A stretch of 64,000 bases of DNA from Mycobacterium intracellulare ATCC 13950 (GCF_000277125.1 NC_016946.1:372001-436000); one strand, 5' to 3'; counted from the stretch's first letter, positions 44,771 through 53,794 are shown. Notes: generated from the letters alone by a model not told the origin. Numbers and translations are program-made.

Positions 44771-45697
44771 ATGGGTTGGTATATCGCGCGCCGGATCGCC
44801 GTCATGGTGCCCGTGTTCCTGGGCGCCACGTTGCTGATCTACGGCATGGTCTTCCTGCTGCCCGGCGACCCGTTGGCCGCGATCGCCGGCGATCGCCCGC
44901 TGACGCCGGCGGTCGCCGCGCAACTGCGGGCCCGCTATCACCTCGACGACCCGTTCATCGTGCAGTATCTGCGCTACCTCGGCGGCGTTCTGCATGGCGA
45001 CCTGGGCCGCGCCTATTCCGGGCTACCTGTCAGCGACGTTCTCGCACATGCGTTTCCGGTCACCCTGCGGTTGTCGTTGATCGCGCTCGCGGTCGAGGCG
45101 GTGCTGGGCATCGGATTCGGGCTGATCGCGGGCCTGCGCGCGGGTGGCCTCTTCGATTCCACGGTGTTGATCACCGGCCTGGTCATCATCGCGATCCCCA
45201 TCTTCGTGCTGGGATTCCTGGCGCAGTTCGTGTTCGGGGTCCGGCTGGGCATCGCCCCGGTGACCGTGGGGCAAAGAGCCACCTTCACCCGCCTCCTGTT
45301 ACCCGGAATCGTGCTCGGCTCGGTGTCTTTCGCCTACGTGGTGCGGCTGACCCGGTCGGCGGTGGCCGCCAACGCGCACGCCGACTACGTGCGCACCGCC
45401 ACCGCCAAGGGATTGTCGCGACCCCGCGTCGTGACGGTGCACATCCTGCGCAACTCGCTCATCCCGGTGGTGACGTTTCTGGGAGCGGACCTGGGTGCGC
45501 TGATGGGCGGGGCCATCGTGACCGAAGGCATCTTCAACATTCACGGGATCGGCGGTGTGCTCTATCAAGCCGTCACCCGGCAAGAGGCTCCCACCGTGGT
45601 CTCGATCGTGACCGTCCTGGTGCTGATCTACCTGCTCACCAATCTGATGGTCGACCTGCTGTACGCCGCGCTGGATCCCCGGATCCGTTATGGCTGA
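44771..45697 (+). CDS. dppB: Dipeptide ABC transporter permease DppB
   Basis: 308 residues with six membrane helices. It starts MGWYIARRIAVMVPVFLGAT, typical of DppB/OppB. The EAA loop that docks the ATPase is in YVRTATAKGLSRPRVVTVHI, and the end LYAALDPRIRYG is the family's usual close. Overlaps dppC by eight bases. Inner membrane channel subunit. Confidence 0.95.
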   Translation: MGWYIARRIAVMVPVFLGATLLIYGMVFLLPGDPLAAIAGDRPLTPAVAAQLRARYHLDDPFIVQYLRYLGGVLHGDLGRAYSGLPVSDVLAHAFPVTLRLSLIALAVEAVLGIGFGLIAGLRAGGLFDSTVLITGLVIIAIPIFVLGFLAQFVFGVRLGIAPVTVGQRATFTRLLLPGIVLGSVSFAYVVRLTRSAVAANAHADYVRTATAKGLSRPRVVTVHILRNSLIPVVTFLGADLGALMGGAIVTEGIFNIHGIGGVLYQAVTRQEAPTVVSIVTVLVLIYLLTNLMVDLLYAALDPRIRYG

Positions 45698-46565
45698 GCG
45701 GATCCCCGCACGGGGCGGATTCTGGCGCGACACCTGGCGGCGGCTGCACCGGCGCCCGAAGTTCATCGGTGCGGCCCTGCTGATCGCGTTCATCGTCGCC
45801 GTCGCGATGTTTCCGGCGCTGTTCACCACCGTCGACCCGACCTACGCCGACCCCGGCCAGAGCCTGCTGCCCGCGTCGCGCGCGCACTGGTTCGGCACCG
45901 ACTTGCAGGGCCACGACGTGTACGCCCGCACGGTGTACGGCGCGCGCGCCTCGGTCACGGTGGGCCTGGGGGCCGCCGCGATCGTGTTCGTCGTGGGCGG
46001 TGCGCTGGGTGCGCTGGCCGGCTTCTACGGCGGCTGGATCGACGCGGTGGTCTCCCGCGTCACCGACGTGTTCTTCGGGCTGCCGTTGCTGCTGGCCGCC
46101 ATCGTCCTCATGCAGGTCCTGCACCATCGCACCGTCTGGACGGTCATCGCGATCCTCGCGTTGTTCGGGTGGCCGCAGGTGGCCAGGATCGCGCGTGGTG
46201 CGGTGCTCGCGGTGCGCGCCAGCGACTACGTGCTCGCCGCTAAAGCGTTGGGGATGAGCAGGTTTCAGATCCTCCTGCGGCACGCGCTGCCCAACGCCTT
46301 GGGACCGGTCATCGCGGTGGCCACCATCGCCCTCGGCCTCTTCATCGTCACCGAGGCCACGTTGTCGTACCTCGGTGTGGGATTGCCGACGTCGGTGGTG
46401 TCGTGGGGCGGCGACATCAATCTCGCCCAGACGCGGCTGCGGGCGGGCTCACCCATCCTGTTCTATCCCGCCGGCGCCCTGGCCATGACCGTGCTGGCCT
46501 TCATGATGATGGGCGACGCGCTTCGCGATGCGCTGGATCCGGCGTCGAGGGCGTGGCGGGCATGA
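45690..46565 (+). CDS. dppC: Dipeptide ABC transporter permease DppC
   Basis: 291 residues with an N-terminal extension (RRLHRRPKFIGAALLIAF) and six helices. HWFGTDLQGHDVYARTVYG is the DppC/OppC signature, and the EAA loop is YVLAAKALGMSRFQILLRH. Paired with DppB to form the pore. Overlaps dppD by four bases (ATGA at 46562-46565). Confidence 0.95.
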   Translation: MAERIPARGGFWRDTWRRLHRRPKFIGAALLIAFIVAVAMFPALFTTVDPTYADPGQSLLPASRAHWFGTDLQGHDVYARTVYGARASVTVGLGAAAIVFVVGGALGALAGFYGGWIDAVVSRVTDVFFGLPLLLAAIVLMQVLHHRTVWTVIAILALFGWPQVARIARGAVLAVRASDYVLAAKALGMSRFQILLRHALPNALGPVIAVATIALGLFIVTEATLSYLGVGLPTSVVSWGGDINLAQTRLRAGSPILFYPAGALAMTVLAFMMMGDALRDALDPASRAWRA

Positions 46566-48181
46566 GCGCGGACGCCTCGCCACTGTTGTCGGTGGACGGC
46601 CTGGACGTCAGTTTCGGCGGCCAGGCCGCGGTGCGCGGCCTGGACCTGTCGGTGTTGCCGGGGCAGACCGTCGCCGTCGTGGGCGAATCGGGATCGGGGA
46701 AATCCACCACCGCCGCCGCGATCCTCGGACTCCTTCCCCCCGGCGGGCGAATAACCGGCGGGCGCATCGTGTTCGACGGCGTCGACATCTCGGCTGCCGA
46801 CCGCCGAGCGATGCGTGCGATCCGGGGCCGGCAGATCGGCTACATTCCGCAGGACCCGATGACCAACTTGAACCCGGTGTGGAAGGTCGGCTTTCAGATC
46901 CGGGAAGCGTTGCGGGCCAACACCTCCGACTCGCGCACCCGGCAGCGCGCGGTGGAGCTGCTCGCCGCGGCGGGGATGCCGGACCCGGCGAAACAAGCCG
47001 GGCGCTACCCGCATCAGCTGTCCGGCGGCATGTGCCAGCGTGCGCTGATCGCGATCGGGTTGGCGGGCCGGCCGCGGTTGTTGATCGCCGACGAGCCGAC
47101 CTCCGCGCTGGATGTCACGGTGCAGCGGCAGGTGCTCGATCACTTGCAGCGGCTCACCGCCGAACTGGGCACCGCGCTACTGCTCATCACGCACGATCTG
47201 GCGCTGGCCGGCGAGCGCGCCGAGTCCGTCGTCGTCGTCCACCGGGGGACCGTCGTGGAATCCGGTGCGGCACAGGCGATCTTGCGGAGCCCGCAACACG
47301 AATACACGCGGAGGCTGGTCGCCGCCGCGCCGGCGCTGACGGTCCGGGGTGGCGCGCGGTCGCGTCCCGCAGCGGTGCGTCCGGACGAGGCGGCCGACGA
47401 CATCCTCGTCGCCTCCGGGTTGACCAAGATCTACCGCGAGCCCCGCGGTGTTCCGTGGCGGCGCAGCGAATTTCGCGCGGTCGACGCGCTGTCGTTTCGG
47501 CTGCGCCGGGGAAGCACACTGGCGATCGCCGGGGAGTCGGGGTCGGGTAAGTCCACCCTGGCGCGGATGGTGCTCGGCCTCCTGCCGCCCACGGCGGGCA
47601 CGGTGGCGTTCGACGGCACCCGGATTGACGACGCGATGCCCCGGGACGCGCAGCTGGCTTTCCGCCGGCGAGTGCAGCCGGTGTTTCAAAACCCTTACAG
47701 CAGCCTGGATCCCATGTATTCGGTGTTTCGCGCCATCGAGGAGCCGTTGCGGATTCATCGGGTCGGCGACCGCAGGCAGCGCGCACAAGCGGTGCACCGC
47801 CTGGTCGACCAGGTGGCGCTGCCGTCGTCGGTGTTGGACCGCCTGCCCCGCGAACTGTCCGGCGGTCAACGCCAGCGCGTGGCAATCGCTCGAGCGCTGG
47901 CGTTGCGTCCCGCGGTGCTGGTCTGCGACGAGGCGGTCTCAGCGCTCGACGTCCTGGTCCAGGCGCAGATCCTCGATCTGCTGGCCGACCTGCAGACCGA
48001 ACTGGGCCTGGCCTACCTGTTCATCAGCCATGACCTCGCGGTGATCCGGCAGATCGCGGACGACGTCTTGGTCATGCGCGCGGGCCGCGTGGTGGAGCAG
48101 GCGCCCACCGAGGAACTGTTCACTCGCCCGGGTCACGAGTACACGCGGCAGCTGTTGGATGCCATCCCGCACGCGCGGTGA
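46562..48181 (+). CDS. dppD: Dipeptide ABC transporter, fused double ATPase DppD
   Basis: 539 residues, two ABC ATPase domains in one chain (a DppD-DppF fusion). Domain 1: Walker A GESGSGKSTTAA, signature LSGGMCQRALIAIGL, Walker B LLIADEPTSALD. Domain 2: GESGSGKSTLARM, signature LSGGQRQRVAIARAL, Walker B VLVCDEAVSALD; Ala replaces Pro/Thr in the usual EPTSALD. Both halves look active. It powers peptide uptake at the cytoplasmic face. Corresponds to Rv3663c. Confidence 0.95.
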   Translation: MSADASPLLSVDGLDVSFGGQAAVRGLDLSVLPGQTVAVVGESGSGKSTTAAAILGLLPPGGRITGGRIVFDGVDISAADRRAMRAIRGRQIGYIPQDPMTNLNPVWKVGFQIREALRANTSDSRTRQRAVELLAAAGMPDPAKQAGRYPHQLSGGMCQRALIAIGLAGRPRLLIADEPTSALDVTVQRQVLDHLQRLTAELGTALLLITHDLALAGERAESVVVVHRGTVVESGAAQAILRSPQHEYTRRLVAAAPALTVRGGARSRPAAVRPDEAADDILVASGLTKIYREPRGVPWRRSEFRAVDALSFRLRRGSTLAIAGESGSGKSTLARMVLGLLPPTAGTVAFDGTRIDDAMPRDAQLAFRRRVQPVFQNPYSSLDPMYSVFRAIEEPLRIHRVGDRRQRAQAVHRLVDQVALPSSVLDRLPRELSGGQRQRVAIARALALRPAVLVCDEAVSALDVLVQAQILDLLADLQTELGLAYLFISHDLAVIRQIADDVLVMRAGRVVEQAPTEELFTRPGHEYTRQLLDAIPHAR

Positions 48182-48207
48182 ATCCGGCGGAGATAGGTTG
48201 TCAAGCT

Positions 48208-48966
48208 GTGACGGCTGATCCTCTGGCGCCCCTGATGGAACTGCCCGGCGTCGCCGAGGCAAGCGACCGCGCCCGCGAGGCGCTGGGGCGCGCCCATCGC
48301 CACCGGGCCAACTTGCGCGGCTGGCCCGTGACCGCCGCCGAGGCCGCGCTGCGGGCGGCGCGCGCGTCGTCCGTCCTCGACGGTGGTCCCATCCGGCTCG
48401 AGGACCTCGCCGACGCCGGCAAGGTCAGCGATCCGGTGTTCGCGGGCGCGCTTCGGGTGGCGCAGGCGCTCGAGGGCGGCGAAGGCCCCGTCGTCGGCAT
48501 CTGGCGGCGAGCACCCCTGCAGGCGCTTGCCCGCCTGCACATGCTGGCCGCGGCCGACCAGGTCGACGCCGAGCATCTGGGTCGCCCGCGCGCCGATGCC
48601 GGCGTAAGTCCGCGGCTGGAGTTGTTGGCGGAGCTGGTGAACGGCCGCACCCAGGCGCCGGCCCCGGTGATCGCCGCGGTCGCGCACGGTGAGTTGTTGA
48701 CGCTGAAGCCATTCGGCAGTTCCGACGGCGTGGTCGCGCGCGCGGTGTCGAGGTTGGTGACCATCGCCAGCGGGCTGGACCCGCACGGGTTGGGCGTGCC
48801 CGAGGTCAGCTGGATGCGCCAACCCGCGGCGTATCGCGACGCGGCACAGGGTTTCGCCGAGGGCACGCGCGAGGGCGTGGGCGCGTGGCTGGTGCTGTGT
48901 TGCCGGGCGATGCAAGCCGGGGCGAAAGAGGCTCTGGCGATCGCCGACTCGATGTCGAATCGGTAG
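48208..48966 (+). CDS. Fic-like protein with degenerate active site
   Basis: 252 residues from the GTG at 48208; another GTG at 48178 overlaps the dppD stop (GTGA) and is a reasonable alternative. The all-helical C-terminal half contains KPFGSSDGVVARAVSRL at the place where Fic proteins have HPFxxGNGRxxR: Pro-Phe, Gly and the last Arg are kept, but the catalytic His and the GNGR core are altered. AMP transfer is therefore unlikely. Corresponds to Rv3662c, sometimes labelled an oxidoreductase without basis. Could be a structural Fic relative. Confidence 0.7.
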   Translation: MTADPLAPLMELPGVAEASDRAREALGRAHRHRANLRGWPVTAAEAALRAARASSVLDGGPIRLEDLADAGKVSDPVFAGALRVAQALEGGEGPVVGIWRRAPLQALARLHMLAAADQVDAEHLGRPRADAGVSPRLELLAELVNGRTQAPAPVIAAVAHGELLTLKPFGSSDGVVARAVSRLVTIASGLDPHGLGVPEVSWMRQPAAYRDAAQGFAEGTREGVGAWLVLCCRAMQAGAKEALAIADSMSNR

Positions 48967-49003
48967 CTGGCGCAGTAGCCCGAACGCGGGGAAATCGGGC
49001 CCG

Positions 49004-49052
49004 AAAACGTGTAGAGCGGGCGACGTTCCGAATGATCGGTCCGCCGCCCGCT
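49004..49052 (-). terminator. Ms1 terminator hairpin
   Basis: AGCGGGCG at the 5' side (minus strand, 49052-49045) pairs with CGCCCGCT (49022-49015), with an inner CCGA/TCGG hairpin. TTTT follows at 49007-49004. Intrinsic terminator-like with a short U-run. Confidence 0.6.
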
Positions 49053-49312
49053 AGCACGGGACTCGGTTACCAAGCGTGCATTTCTGGGCTGCGTGGGTTG
49101 GCCTCGGCGATCTCGCGACGCTTCTGGCTGCAGCCCCACCCAAAGGGCCGTCGACGCTTCCGCTCTTCGCAATTACGCAGGCCCGCAACACTTCTGCCAT
49201 TTTCGCGGCTATGACTCCGCGTGGGTGCCGGGCACCGTGCTGGGCGCCCGGGTCGGGAGATCGAACCTTCTCTTCCGGATCGACCTAGGCCTCACCGGGC
49301 TTCCGTGGTTCC
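49005..49312 (-). ncRNA. ms1: Ms1 (MTS2823) small RNA
   Basis: The 446-bp gap between the Rv3662c-like and Rv3661-like genes has no protein frame. In tuberculosis this exact gap encodes MTS2823, the Ms1 RNA of about 300 nt, on the strand of Rv3661; here that is the minus strand. A promoter (TTGGCT, 18 bp, TAGTAG) predicts a start near 49312. A hairpin AGCGGGCG/CGCCCGCT at 49015-49052 followed by TTTT (49007-49004) gives the end, for about 308 nt. Ms1 binds the RNA polymerase core in stationary phase. Exact ends are inferred. Confidence 0.82.
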
Positions 49313-49318
49313 TTTGTA

Positions 49319-49348
49319 CTACTAGACCCCTAGCACAGCAAGAGCCAA
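49319..49348 (-). promoter_or_regulatory. Ms1 promoter
   Basis: On the minus strand: TTGGCT at 49348-49343, an 18-bp spacer and TAGTAG at 49324-49319, a SigA-like arrangement. A short AT-rich patch around 49360-49390 lies upstream. Confidence 0.55.
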
Positions 49349-49412
49349 TTCGCGAAATGGCGCCGAATACGTTTTGTATTGCGCGTGTAACGCGTTTGCT
49401 GCCGCCGCCGGC

Positions 49413-50270
49413 TCAGAACGCGTAGCGGCGCAGCAGCGAATAGGTGACCGCGCCGGCGGCCAGCGCGCTGATGCCCACCGCGGCGGTGGTGGCGATCGCC
49501 GCGCCCGACGGGGCCGGGATGCGGTCGCGCAAGGACACCGGGCGGGAGAACGACATGACCGGCCAACCGCGCTCGAGGGCTTCCCTGCGCAACCCGCGGT
49601 CGGGATTGACGACGCTGGGGTGGCCGACCGACTCGAGCATCGGCAGGTCTGTGATCGAGTCGGAGTAGGCGTAGCAGTGTTCCAACGGATAGCCCTCGCG
49701 AGCGGCCAGCTCGCGGATCGCTTGGACCTTGCCCTCGCCGTAGCAGTAGAACGCGATCTCGCCGGTGTACCGGCCGTCCTCGACGACCATGCGGGTCGCC
49801 ATCGCGTGCGTGGCGCCCAGGGCGCGGGCGATCGGCGCGACGATCTCCTCGCCGGAGGCCGACACGACCACGACGTCGCGCCCGCATAATTTGTGGGCGG
49901 CGATCAGATCGGCGGCCTCGGCGAACACCAACGGGGTCACGATGTCGTGCAGCGTCTCGTTGACGATCGACTTGACCTGTTCCACGTCCCAGCCGGTGCA
50001 CATGTTGGTCATGTGCGCCCGCATCCGATCCATCTGGTCATGATCGGCACCGGAGAGCAGGTAGATGAACTGGGCGTAGCTGGACTTGAGCACGGCGCGG
50101 CGATTGAGCAGGCCCTGGGCGAAAAACGGTTTGCTGAAAGCCAGCGTGCTGGACTTGGCAATGATCGTCTTGTCCAGATCGAAGAAGGCCGCCGTGCGGG
50201 CGTGGGTAGTGGTGCCTGCCGCTGATTGCCCCGCGGCTGACTGCTCCGCAGCCGGGTCGAAGACGGTCAC
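49413..50270 (-). CDS. HAD-family phosphatase, SerB-like
   Basis: 285 residues from the GTG at 50270 (VTVFDPAAE); the frame continues upstream without family similarity. Motif I is AAFFDLDKTIIAKSST, motif II is VVVVSASGEEIVAPIA, motif III Lys is in YCYGEGKVQAIRELA and motif IV is CYAYSDSITDLPMLE. It is the SerB-like IB subfamily. The C-terminal hydrophobic segment (IATTAAVGISALAAGAVTYS) suggests a membrane tail. Related proteins dephosphorylate lysophospholipids or serine phosphate. Corresponds to Rv3661. Transcription of Ms1 continues in the same direction beyond its stop. Confidence 0.9.
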   Translation of the reverse strand: MTVFDPAAEQSAAGQSAAGTTTHARTAAFFDLDKTIIAKSSTLAFSKPFFAQGLLNRRAVLKSSYAQFIYLLSGADHDQMDRMRAHMTNMCTGWDVEQVKSIVNETLHDIVTPLVFAEAADLIAAHKLCGRDVVVVSASGEEIVAPIARALGATHAMATRMVVEDGRYTGEIAFYCYGEGKVQAIRELAAREGYPLEHCYAYSDSITDLPMLESVGHPSVVNPDRGLRREALERGWPVMSFSRPVSLRDRIPAPSGAAIATTAAVGISALAAGAVTYSLLRRYAF

Positions 50271-50718
50271 GGACCCAGCATAGGTCGGCGGTGACGTCGG
50301 GCCGCGATCCCGCACCGGAAATGGCCGCTCAGGGCCGTGCGAGGGTCGGGTGACGCCGTGTTTACGCGGCTCAAGGTCATTTTTCAGTAAATGATCTATT
50401 GCGTTATTGCGGACTGTCATGTGTATAGTAAGCATTACTCGGCCTGAGCCGAGGGTGTATCAGCCCGACCCCCCGGGGCTGATGCACGACGACCCTCGCC
50501 TCCTCCCCCCCTGGCGGGGGTCGTCCCTTTTCTCGGGTCTTTTTGGGCGGTTTCCCCCCGATTTCGGGCGCGTGGGCCGGCCCTCGACGCGTTGCGGGGA
50601 ATCCGTCCGTCGTCGCTGGCGCACCACCGCCGCACGTGGTTTGTGCACACTCGCGTCTCTATCCCCAAATCCGCGTTTGGGACTGGTGTGCCAGGTTGGG
50701 GCGCTGCACAGTGGGCGG
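50271..50718. other. Divergent region upstream of the tad operon
   Basis: A 448-bp gap. It starts GC-rich, then has an AT-rich island (about 50366-50440) with a SigA-like promoter at 50399-50429. Next is an 8-bp hairpin (ATCAGCCC/GGGCTGAT, 50459-50483). A C-rich tract with GGCGGGGGTCG and then TTTTCTCGGGTCTTTTT (50500-50547) looks like an intrinsic terminator or attenuator in the leader. No convincing coding frame was seen. Confidence 0.6.
50399..50429 (+). promoter_or_regulatory. Candidate promoter of the tad operon
   Basis: TTGCGT at 50399-50404, a 19-bp spacer and TATAGT at 50424-50429, which fits TANNNT. Predicted leader to the ATG at 50719 is about 280 nt, long enough for the hairpins at 50459-50547 to regulate it. 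Confidence 0.5.
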
Positions 50719-51822
50719 ATGACTGGCACTTCCGGAGCACAAGGCGCCCATCACGCGGGTGTGTTGGCGATGCTGGCGGAGCCCGAACTGCGCTCCGAGG
50801 TGGAGCGGGTGGCGGCCGCGGCCGGGGTGCGGTTGGTGCATGCCGGCGACGCGGCGCCGGTGAGTCGCAAGACCTGGACGGCGGCGGCGGCCGTCGTGCT
50901 GGACGCGCGGGCGGCCGCGCGGTGCGAGCGCTGGGCGCTGCCACGCCGCGATCACGTGACCGTGCTGACGGTGGGCGAGCCCGAGTCGACGACGTGGGCG
51001 GCCGCCGTGGGCGTCGGCGCCGAGCACGTGCTGCGACTGCCCGGGCAAGCGGCCGCCCTGGTTGGTGCGTTCGCCGAAGCCGCCGAGTCGTCGCGCGACG
51101 ACGGGTCGCGCGGCCACGCCGTGGCCGTCATCGGAGGCTGCGGCGGGGCCGGCGCCTCGTCGCTCGCGGTCGCCCTTGCTCAGGCCGCCGCCGATGCGCT
51201 GCTGGTGGACCTCGACCCGTGGGGTGGCGGCATCGAATTGTTGCTCGGTGGCGAAAACGCGCCGGGCTTGCGCTGGCCGGACCTGGCGCTGCGGGGTGGG
51301 CGGCTCACCTGGCCGGCGGTGCGCGATGCGTTGCCGCGACACCGCGGCATCAGCGTGCTGTCCGGAACGCGGCGCGGGTACGAGGTGGACGCCGGGCCGG
51401 TGCACGCCATCGTCGAGGCCGGCCGTCGCGGGGCGGTCACCGTGATCTGCGACCTGCCCCGCCGCTTCACCGACGCGACCCAGGCCGCCCTGAGCGCCGC
51501 CGATCTGGTCGTGGTCGTCAGCCGCTGTGACGTGCGTGCGTGCGCGGCGACCACCGCGATGGCGCCGGTCCTGGCCGCCAGCAATCCCAACGTCGGCCTG
51601 GTGGTGCGGGGCCCGTCGCCGGGCGGACTGCGCGCGGTCGAGATCGCCGAGATCGCGGGCCTGCCGCTGCTGGCGGCGATCAAGGCGCAGCCGCAACTCG
51701 GCGAGCAGGTCGAACGCGGCGGCCTGCGGTATCGGCGTCGGTCCGCGCTGGCGGTGGCGGCCCGCGAGGTGCTCGGGGTGCTGCCGCCCGCGCGGGCGGC
51801 GCGGAACGGGCGGGCGGCGTGA
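50719..51822 (+). CDS. ssd: TadZ/CpaE-like septum-site-determining protein
   Basis: 367 residues from the ATG at 50719. An N-terminal receiver-like segment (about 1-120) lacks clear phosphorylation residues. The C-terminal ParA/MinD-type ATPase domain has the atypical P-loop GGCGGAGASSLAVALAQ, switch I LLVDLDPWGGGIELLLG and switch II ICDLPRRFTDATQAALS. TadZ proteins localise tad pilus assembly to the pole; the tuberculosis orthologue Rv3660c is reported as a septum-site-determining protein affecting division. First gene of the tad operon; overlaps tadA by four bases. Confidence 0.88.
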   Translation: MTGTSGAQGAHHAGVLAMLAEPELRSEVERVAAAAGVRLVHAGDAAPVSRKTWTAAAAVVLDARAAARCERWALPRRDHVTVLTVGEPESTTWAAAVGVGAEHVLRLPGQAAALVGAFAEAAESSRDDGSRGHAVAVIGGCGGAGASSLAVALAQAAADALLVDLDPWGGGIELLLGGENAPGLRWPDLALRGGRLTWPAVRDALPRHRGISVLSGTRRGYEVDAGPVHAIVEAGRRGAVTVICDLPRRFTDATQAALSAADLVVVVSRCDVRACAATTAMAPVLAASNPNVGLVVRGPSPGGLRAVEIAEIAGLPLLAAIKAQPQLGEQVERGGLRYRRRSALAVAAREVLGVLPPARAARNGRAA

Positions 51823-52982
51823 GCGGTTCGCTGATCGAACGCGTCCGCGAGCGGCTGGCCGGCGAAGCCGGCCCGCTGGGTCCGTCGGTGGTGGCCGCCG
51901 CGATCCGGGCCGAGTCCGGCGGGATGCTCGGCGACACCGAGGTGCTGGCCAATCTCCGCGTGCTGCAGACCGAACTCACCGGCGCGGGCATTCTCGAACC
52001 GCTGCTCTGCGCGGACGGCACGACCGACGTCTTGGTGACGGCACCGGACGCGGTATGGGTCGACGACGGCAACGGTTTGCGGCGCACCGGGATTCGCTTC
52101 CCCGACGAGCCCGCGGTGCGGCGCTTGGCGCAGCGGCTGGCGCTGGCCGCCGGCCGGCGGCTGGACGACGCGCAGCCCTGGGTCGACGGCGAGCTGTCCG
52201 GCATCGGGGCCGGGGGATTCGCGGTGCGGCTACACGCGGTGCTGCCGCCGGTGGCCGCCGCGGGCACCTGTTTGTCGCTGCGGGTGCTGCGGCCGGCCAG
52301 CCAGGACTTGGCGGCCCTGACCGCCGCGGGCGCGATCGACCCCGTGGCCGCCGCGCTGGTCGCCGACATCATCGGCGCCCGGCTGGCGTTTCTGGTGAGC
52401 GGCGGAACCGGCGCGGGCAAGACGACTTTGCTGGCCGCGATGTTGGGCGCCGTGCCGCCGGCCGAACGGATCGTCTGCGTCGAGGACGCCGCCGAATTGG
52501 CGCCGCGGCACCCGCATCTGGTGAAGCTCGTCGCGCGGTGCGCCAACGTCGAGGGCGTCGGCGAAGTCCCGGTGCGCCAACTGGTCCGGCAGGCGCTCCG
52601 GATGCGGCCCGACCGCATCGTGGTCGGCGAGGTCAGGGGCGCCGAAGTGGTGGACCTGCTGGCCGCGCTGAACACCGGGCACGACGGCGGCGCGGGCACC
52701 GTGCACGCCAACAGCCCCGGCGAGGTTCCCGCTCGCCTGGAGGCGCTGGGCGCGCTCGGCGGCCTCGATCGTGCGGCGCTGCACAGCCAACTCGCTGCGG
52801 CCGTGCAGGTGCTGCTGCATGTCGAACGCGATCGCACCGGCCGGCGGCGACTCGGCGAGATCGCCGTGCTGCAACCGGTTCAGGGGCAGGTCCGGGCGGT
52901 CACGGTGTGGCACGCGGATCGGGGGATGACGGACGACGCGCCCCAGCTGCGGCGCGTCCTGCAAAGCCGGATGCCGGCGTGA
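51819..52982 (+). CDS. tadA: TadA/CpaF-type secretion ATPase
   Basis: 387 residues from the GTG at 51819. The P-loop is SGGTGAGKTTLLAAML, the Asp box is ERIVCVEDAAELAP, Walker B is RPDRIVVGEVRGAEVVDLL, and the His box is GHDGGAGTVHANS. It is a hexameric cytoplasmic ATPase that drives assembly of the Flp pilus or secretion channel. Corresponds to Rv3659c. Overlaps tadB by four bases (GTGA). Confidence 0.93.
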   Translation: MSGSLIERVRERLAGEAGPLGPSVVAAAIRAESGGMLGDTEVLANLRVLQTELTGAGILEPLLCADGTTDVLVTAPDAVWVDDGNGLRRTGIRFPDEPAVRRLAQRLALAAGRRLDDAQPWVDGELSGIGAGGFAVRLHAVLPPVAAAGTCLSLRVLRPASQDLAALTAAGAIDPVAAALVADIIGARLAFLVSGGTGAGKTTLLAAMLGAVPPAERIVCVEDAAELAPRHPHLVKLVARCANVEGVGEVPVRQLVRQALRMRPDRIVVGEVRGAEVVDLLAALNTGHDGGAGTVHANSPGEVPARLEALGALGGLDRAALHSQLAAAVQVLLHVERDRTGRRRLGEIAVLQPVQGQVRAVTVWHADRGMTDDAPQLRRVLQSRMPA

Positions 52983-53779
52983 ACGGCCCGCAGGCCGGCG
53001 CGCTGCTGTTGGCGCTCGCGCTGGTCATCGGCCGGCCCTCGCCGCGGCGACGGCTGCGCGCGACGGCGCAACCGAGGTGGCGGCTCCCCTCGCGCGGGCT
53101 CCGCGGGGTGGCGTGGCTGGCCGTGGGCCTCGGCTGCGCGGGCGTGGCCCTGCTGCCGCCGACGACCGTTCTGTGCGGCGCGGTCGTGGGCGCGACCGTG
53201 AGCGTGCGTTACCTCCGTCGGCGCCGCATTCGGCGCGCGACCCGCGAGGGCCACGCGCTGGAAACCGCGCTCGACGTGCTCGTCGGTGAACTGCGGGCCG
53301 GCTCCCACCCGGTGCGCGCGTTCGGCGTGGCCGCCGACGAGACCGCCGGCGCGGTCGCGGCGTCGCTGCGATCGGTGGCGGCGCGGGCCCGGCTGGGAGC
53401 CGATGTCGCCGCCGGGCTGGCCGCCGCGTCGCGCTCCTCGGCACTGCCCGCGCAGTGGGAGCGGCTCGCGCTGTGCTGGCGGCTGGCCAGTGACAACGGG
53501 TTGGGGGTTGCGACCCTGATGCGGGCGGCCCAGCGCGATATCGCTGAGCGGCAACGGTTCTCGGCGCGTGTCGCGTCGAGCCTGGCGGGTGCGCGCGCGA
53601 CCGCGACGATACTGGCCGCCCTGCCGGTGCTGGGCGTGCTACTGGGCCAACTGGTCGGGGCCCGCCCGCTGACCTTCCTGCTGGGCGGGCAGGTGGGCGG
53701 GTGGCTCTTGCTGATCGGGTCAACGCTGGCCTGCGGCGGGCTGCTGTGGTCGGACCGCATCGCCGATCGGGTGGCGTGA
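52979..53779 (+). CDS. tadB: TadB-like membrane platform protein
   Basis: 266 residues from the GTG at 52979, equal in length to Rv3658c. Two N-terminal helices and two C-terminal helices flank the type II secretion F domain: ETALDVLVGELRAGSHPVRA and ASDNGLGVATLMRAAQRDI. GspF-like platform proteins anchor the ATPase to the membrane. Partner of tadC 15 bp downstream. Confidence 0.9.
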   Translation: MNGPQAGALLLALALVIGRPSPRRRLRATAQPRWRLPSRGLRGVAWLAVGLGCAGVALLPPTTVLCGAVVGATVSVRYLRRRRIRRATREGHALETALDVLVGELRAGSHPVRAFGVAADETAGAVAASLRSVAARARLGADVAAGLAAASRSSALPAQWERLALCWRLASDNGLGVATLMRAAQRDIAERQRFSARVASSLAGARATATILAALPVLGVLLGQLVGARPLTFLLGGQVGGWLLLIGSTLACGGLLWSDRIADRVA

Positions 53780-53794
53780 GGGGGAGACGCGCGA

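Noticed and set aside
48967..49412. Short open frames in the Ms1 region (for example 49076-49288)
   Set aside because: They lack ribosome-binding sites and similarity, and the conserved location of a known small RNA explains the sequence better.
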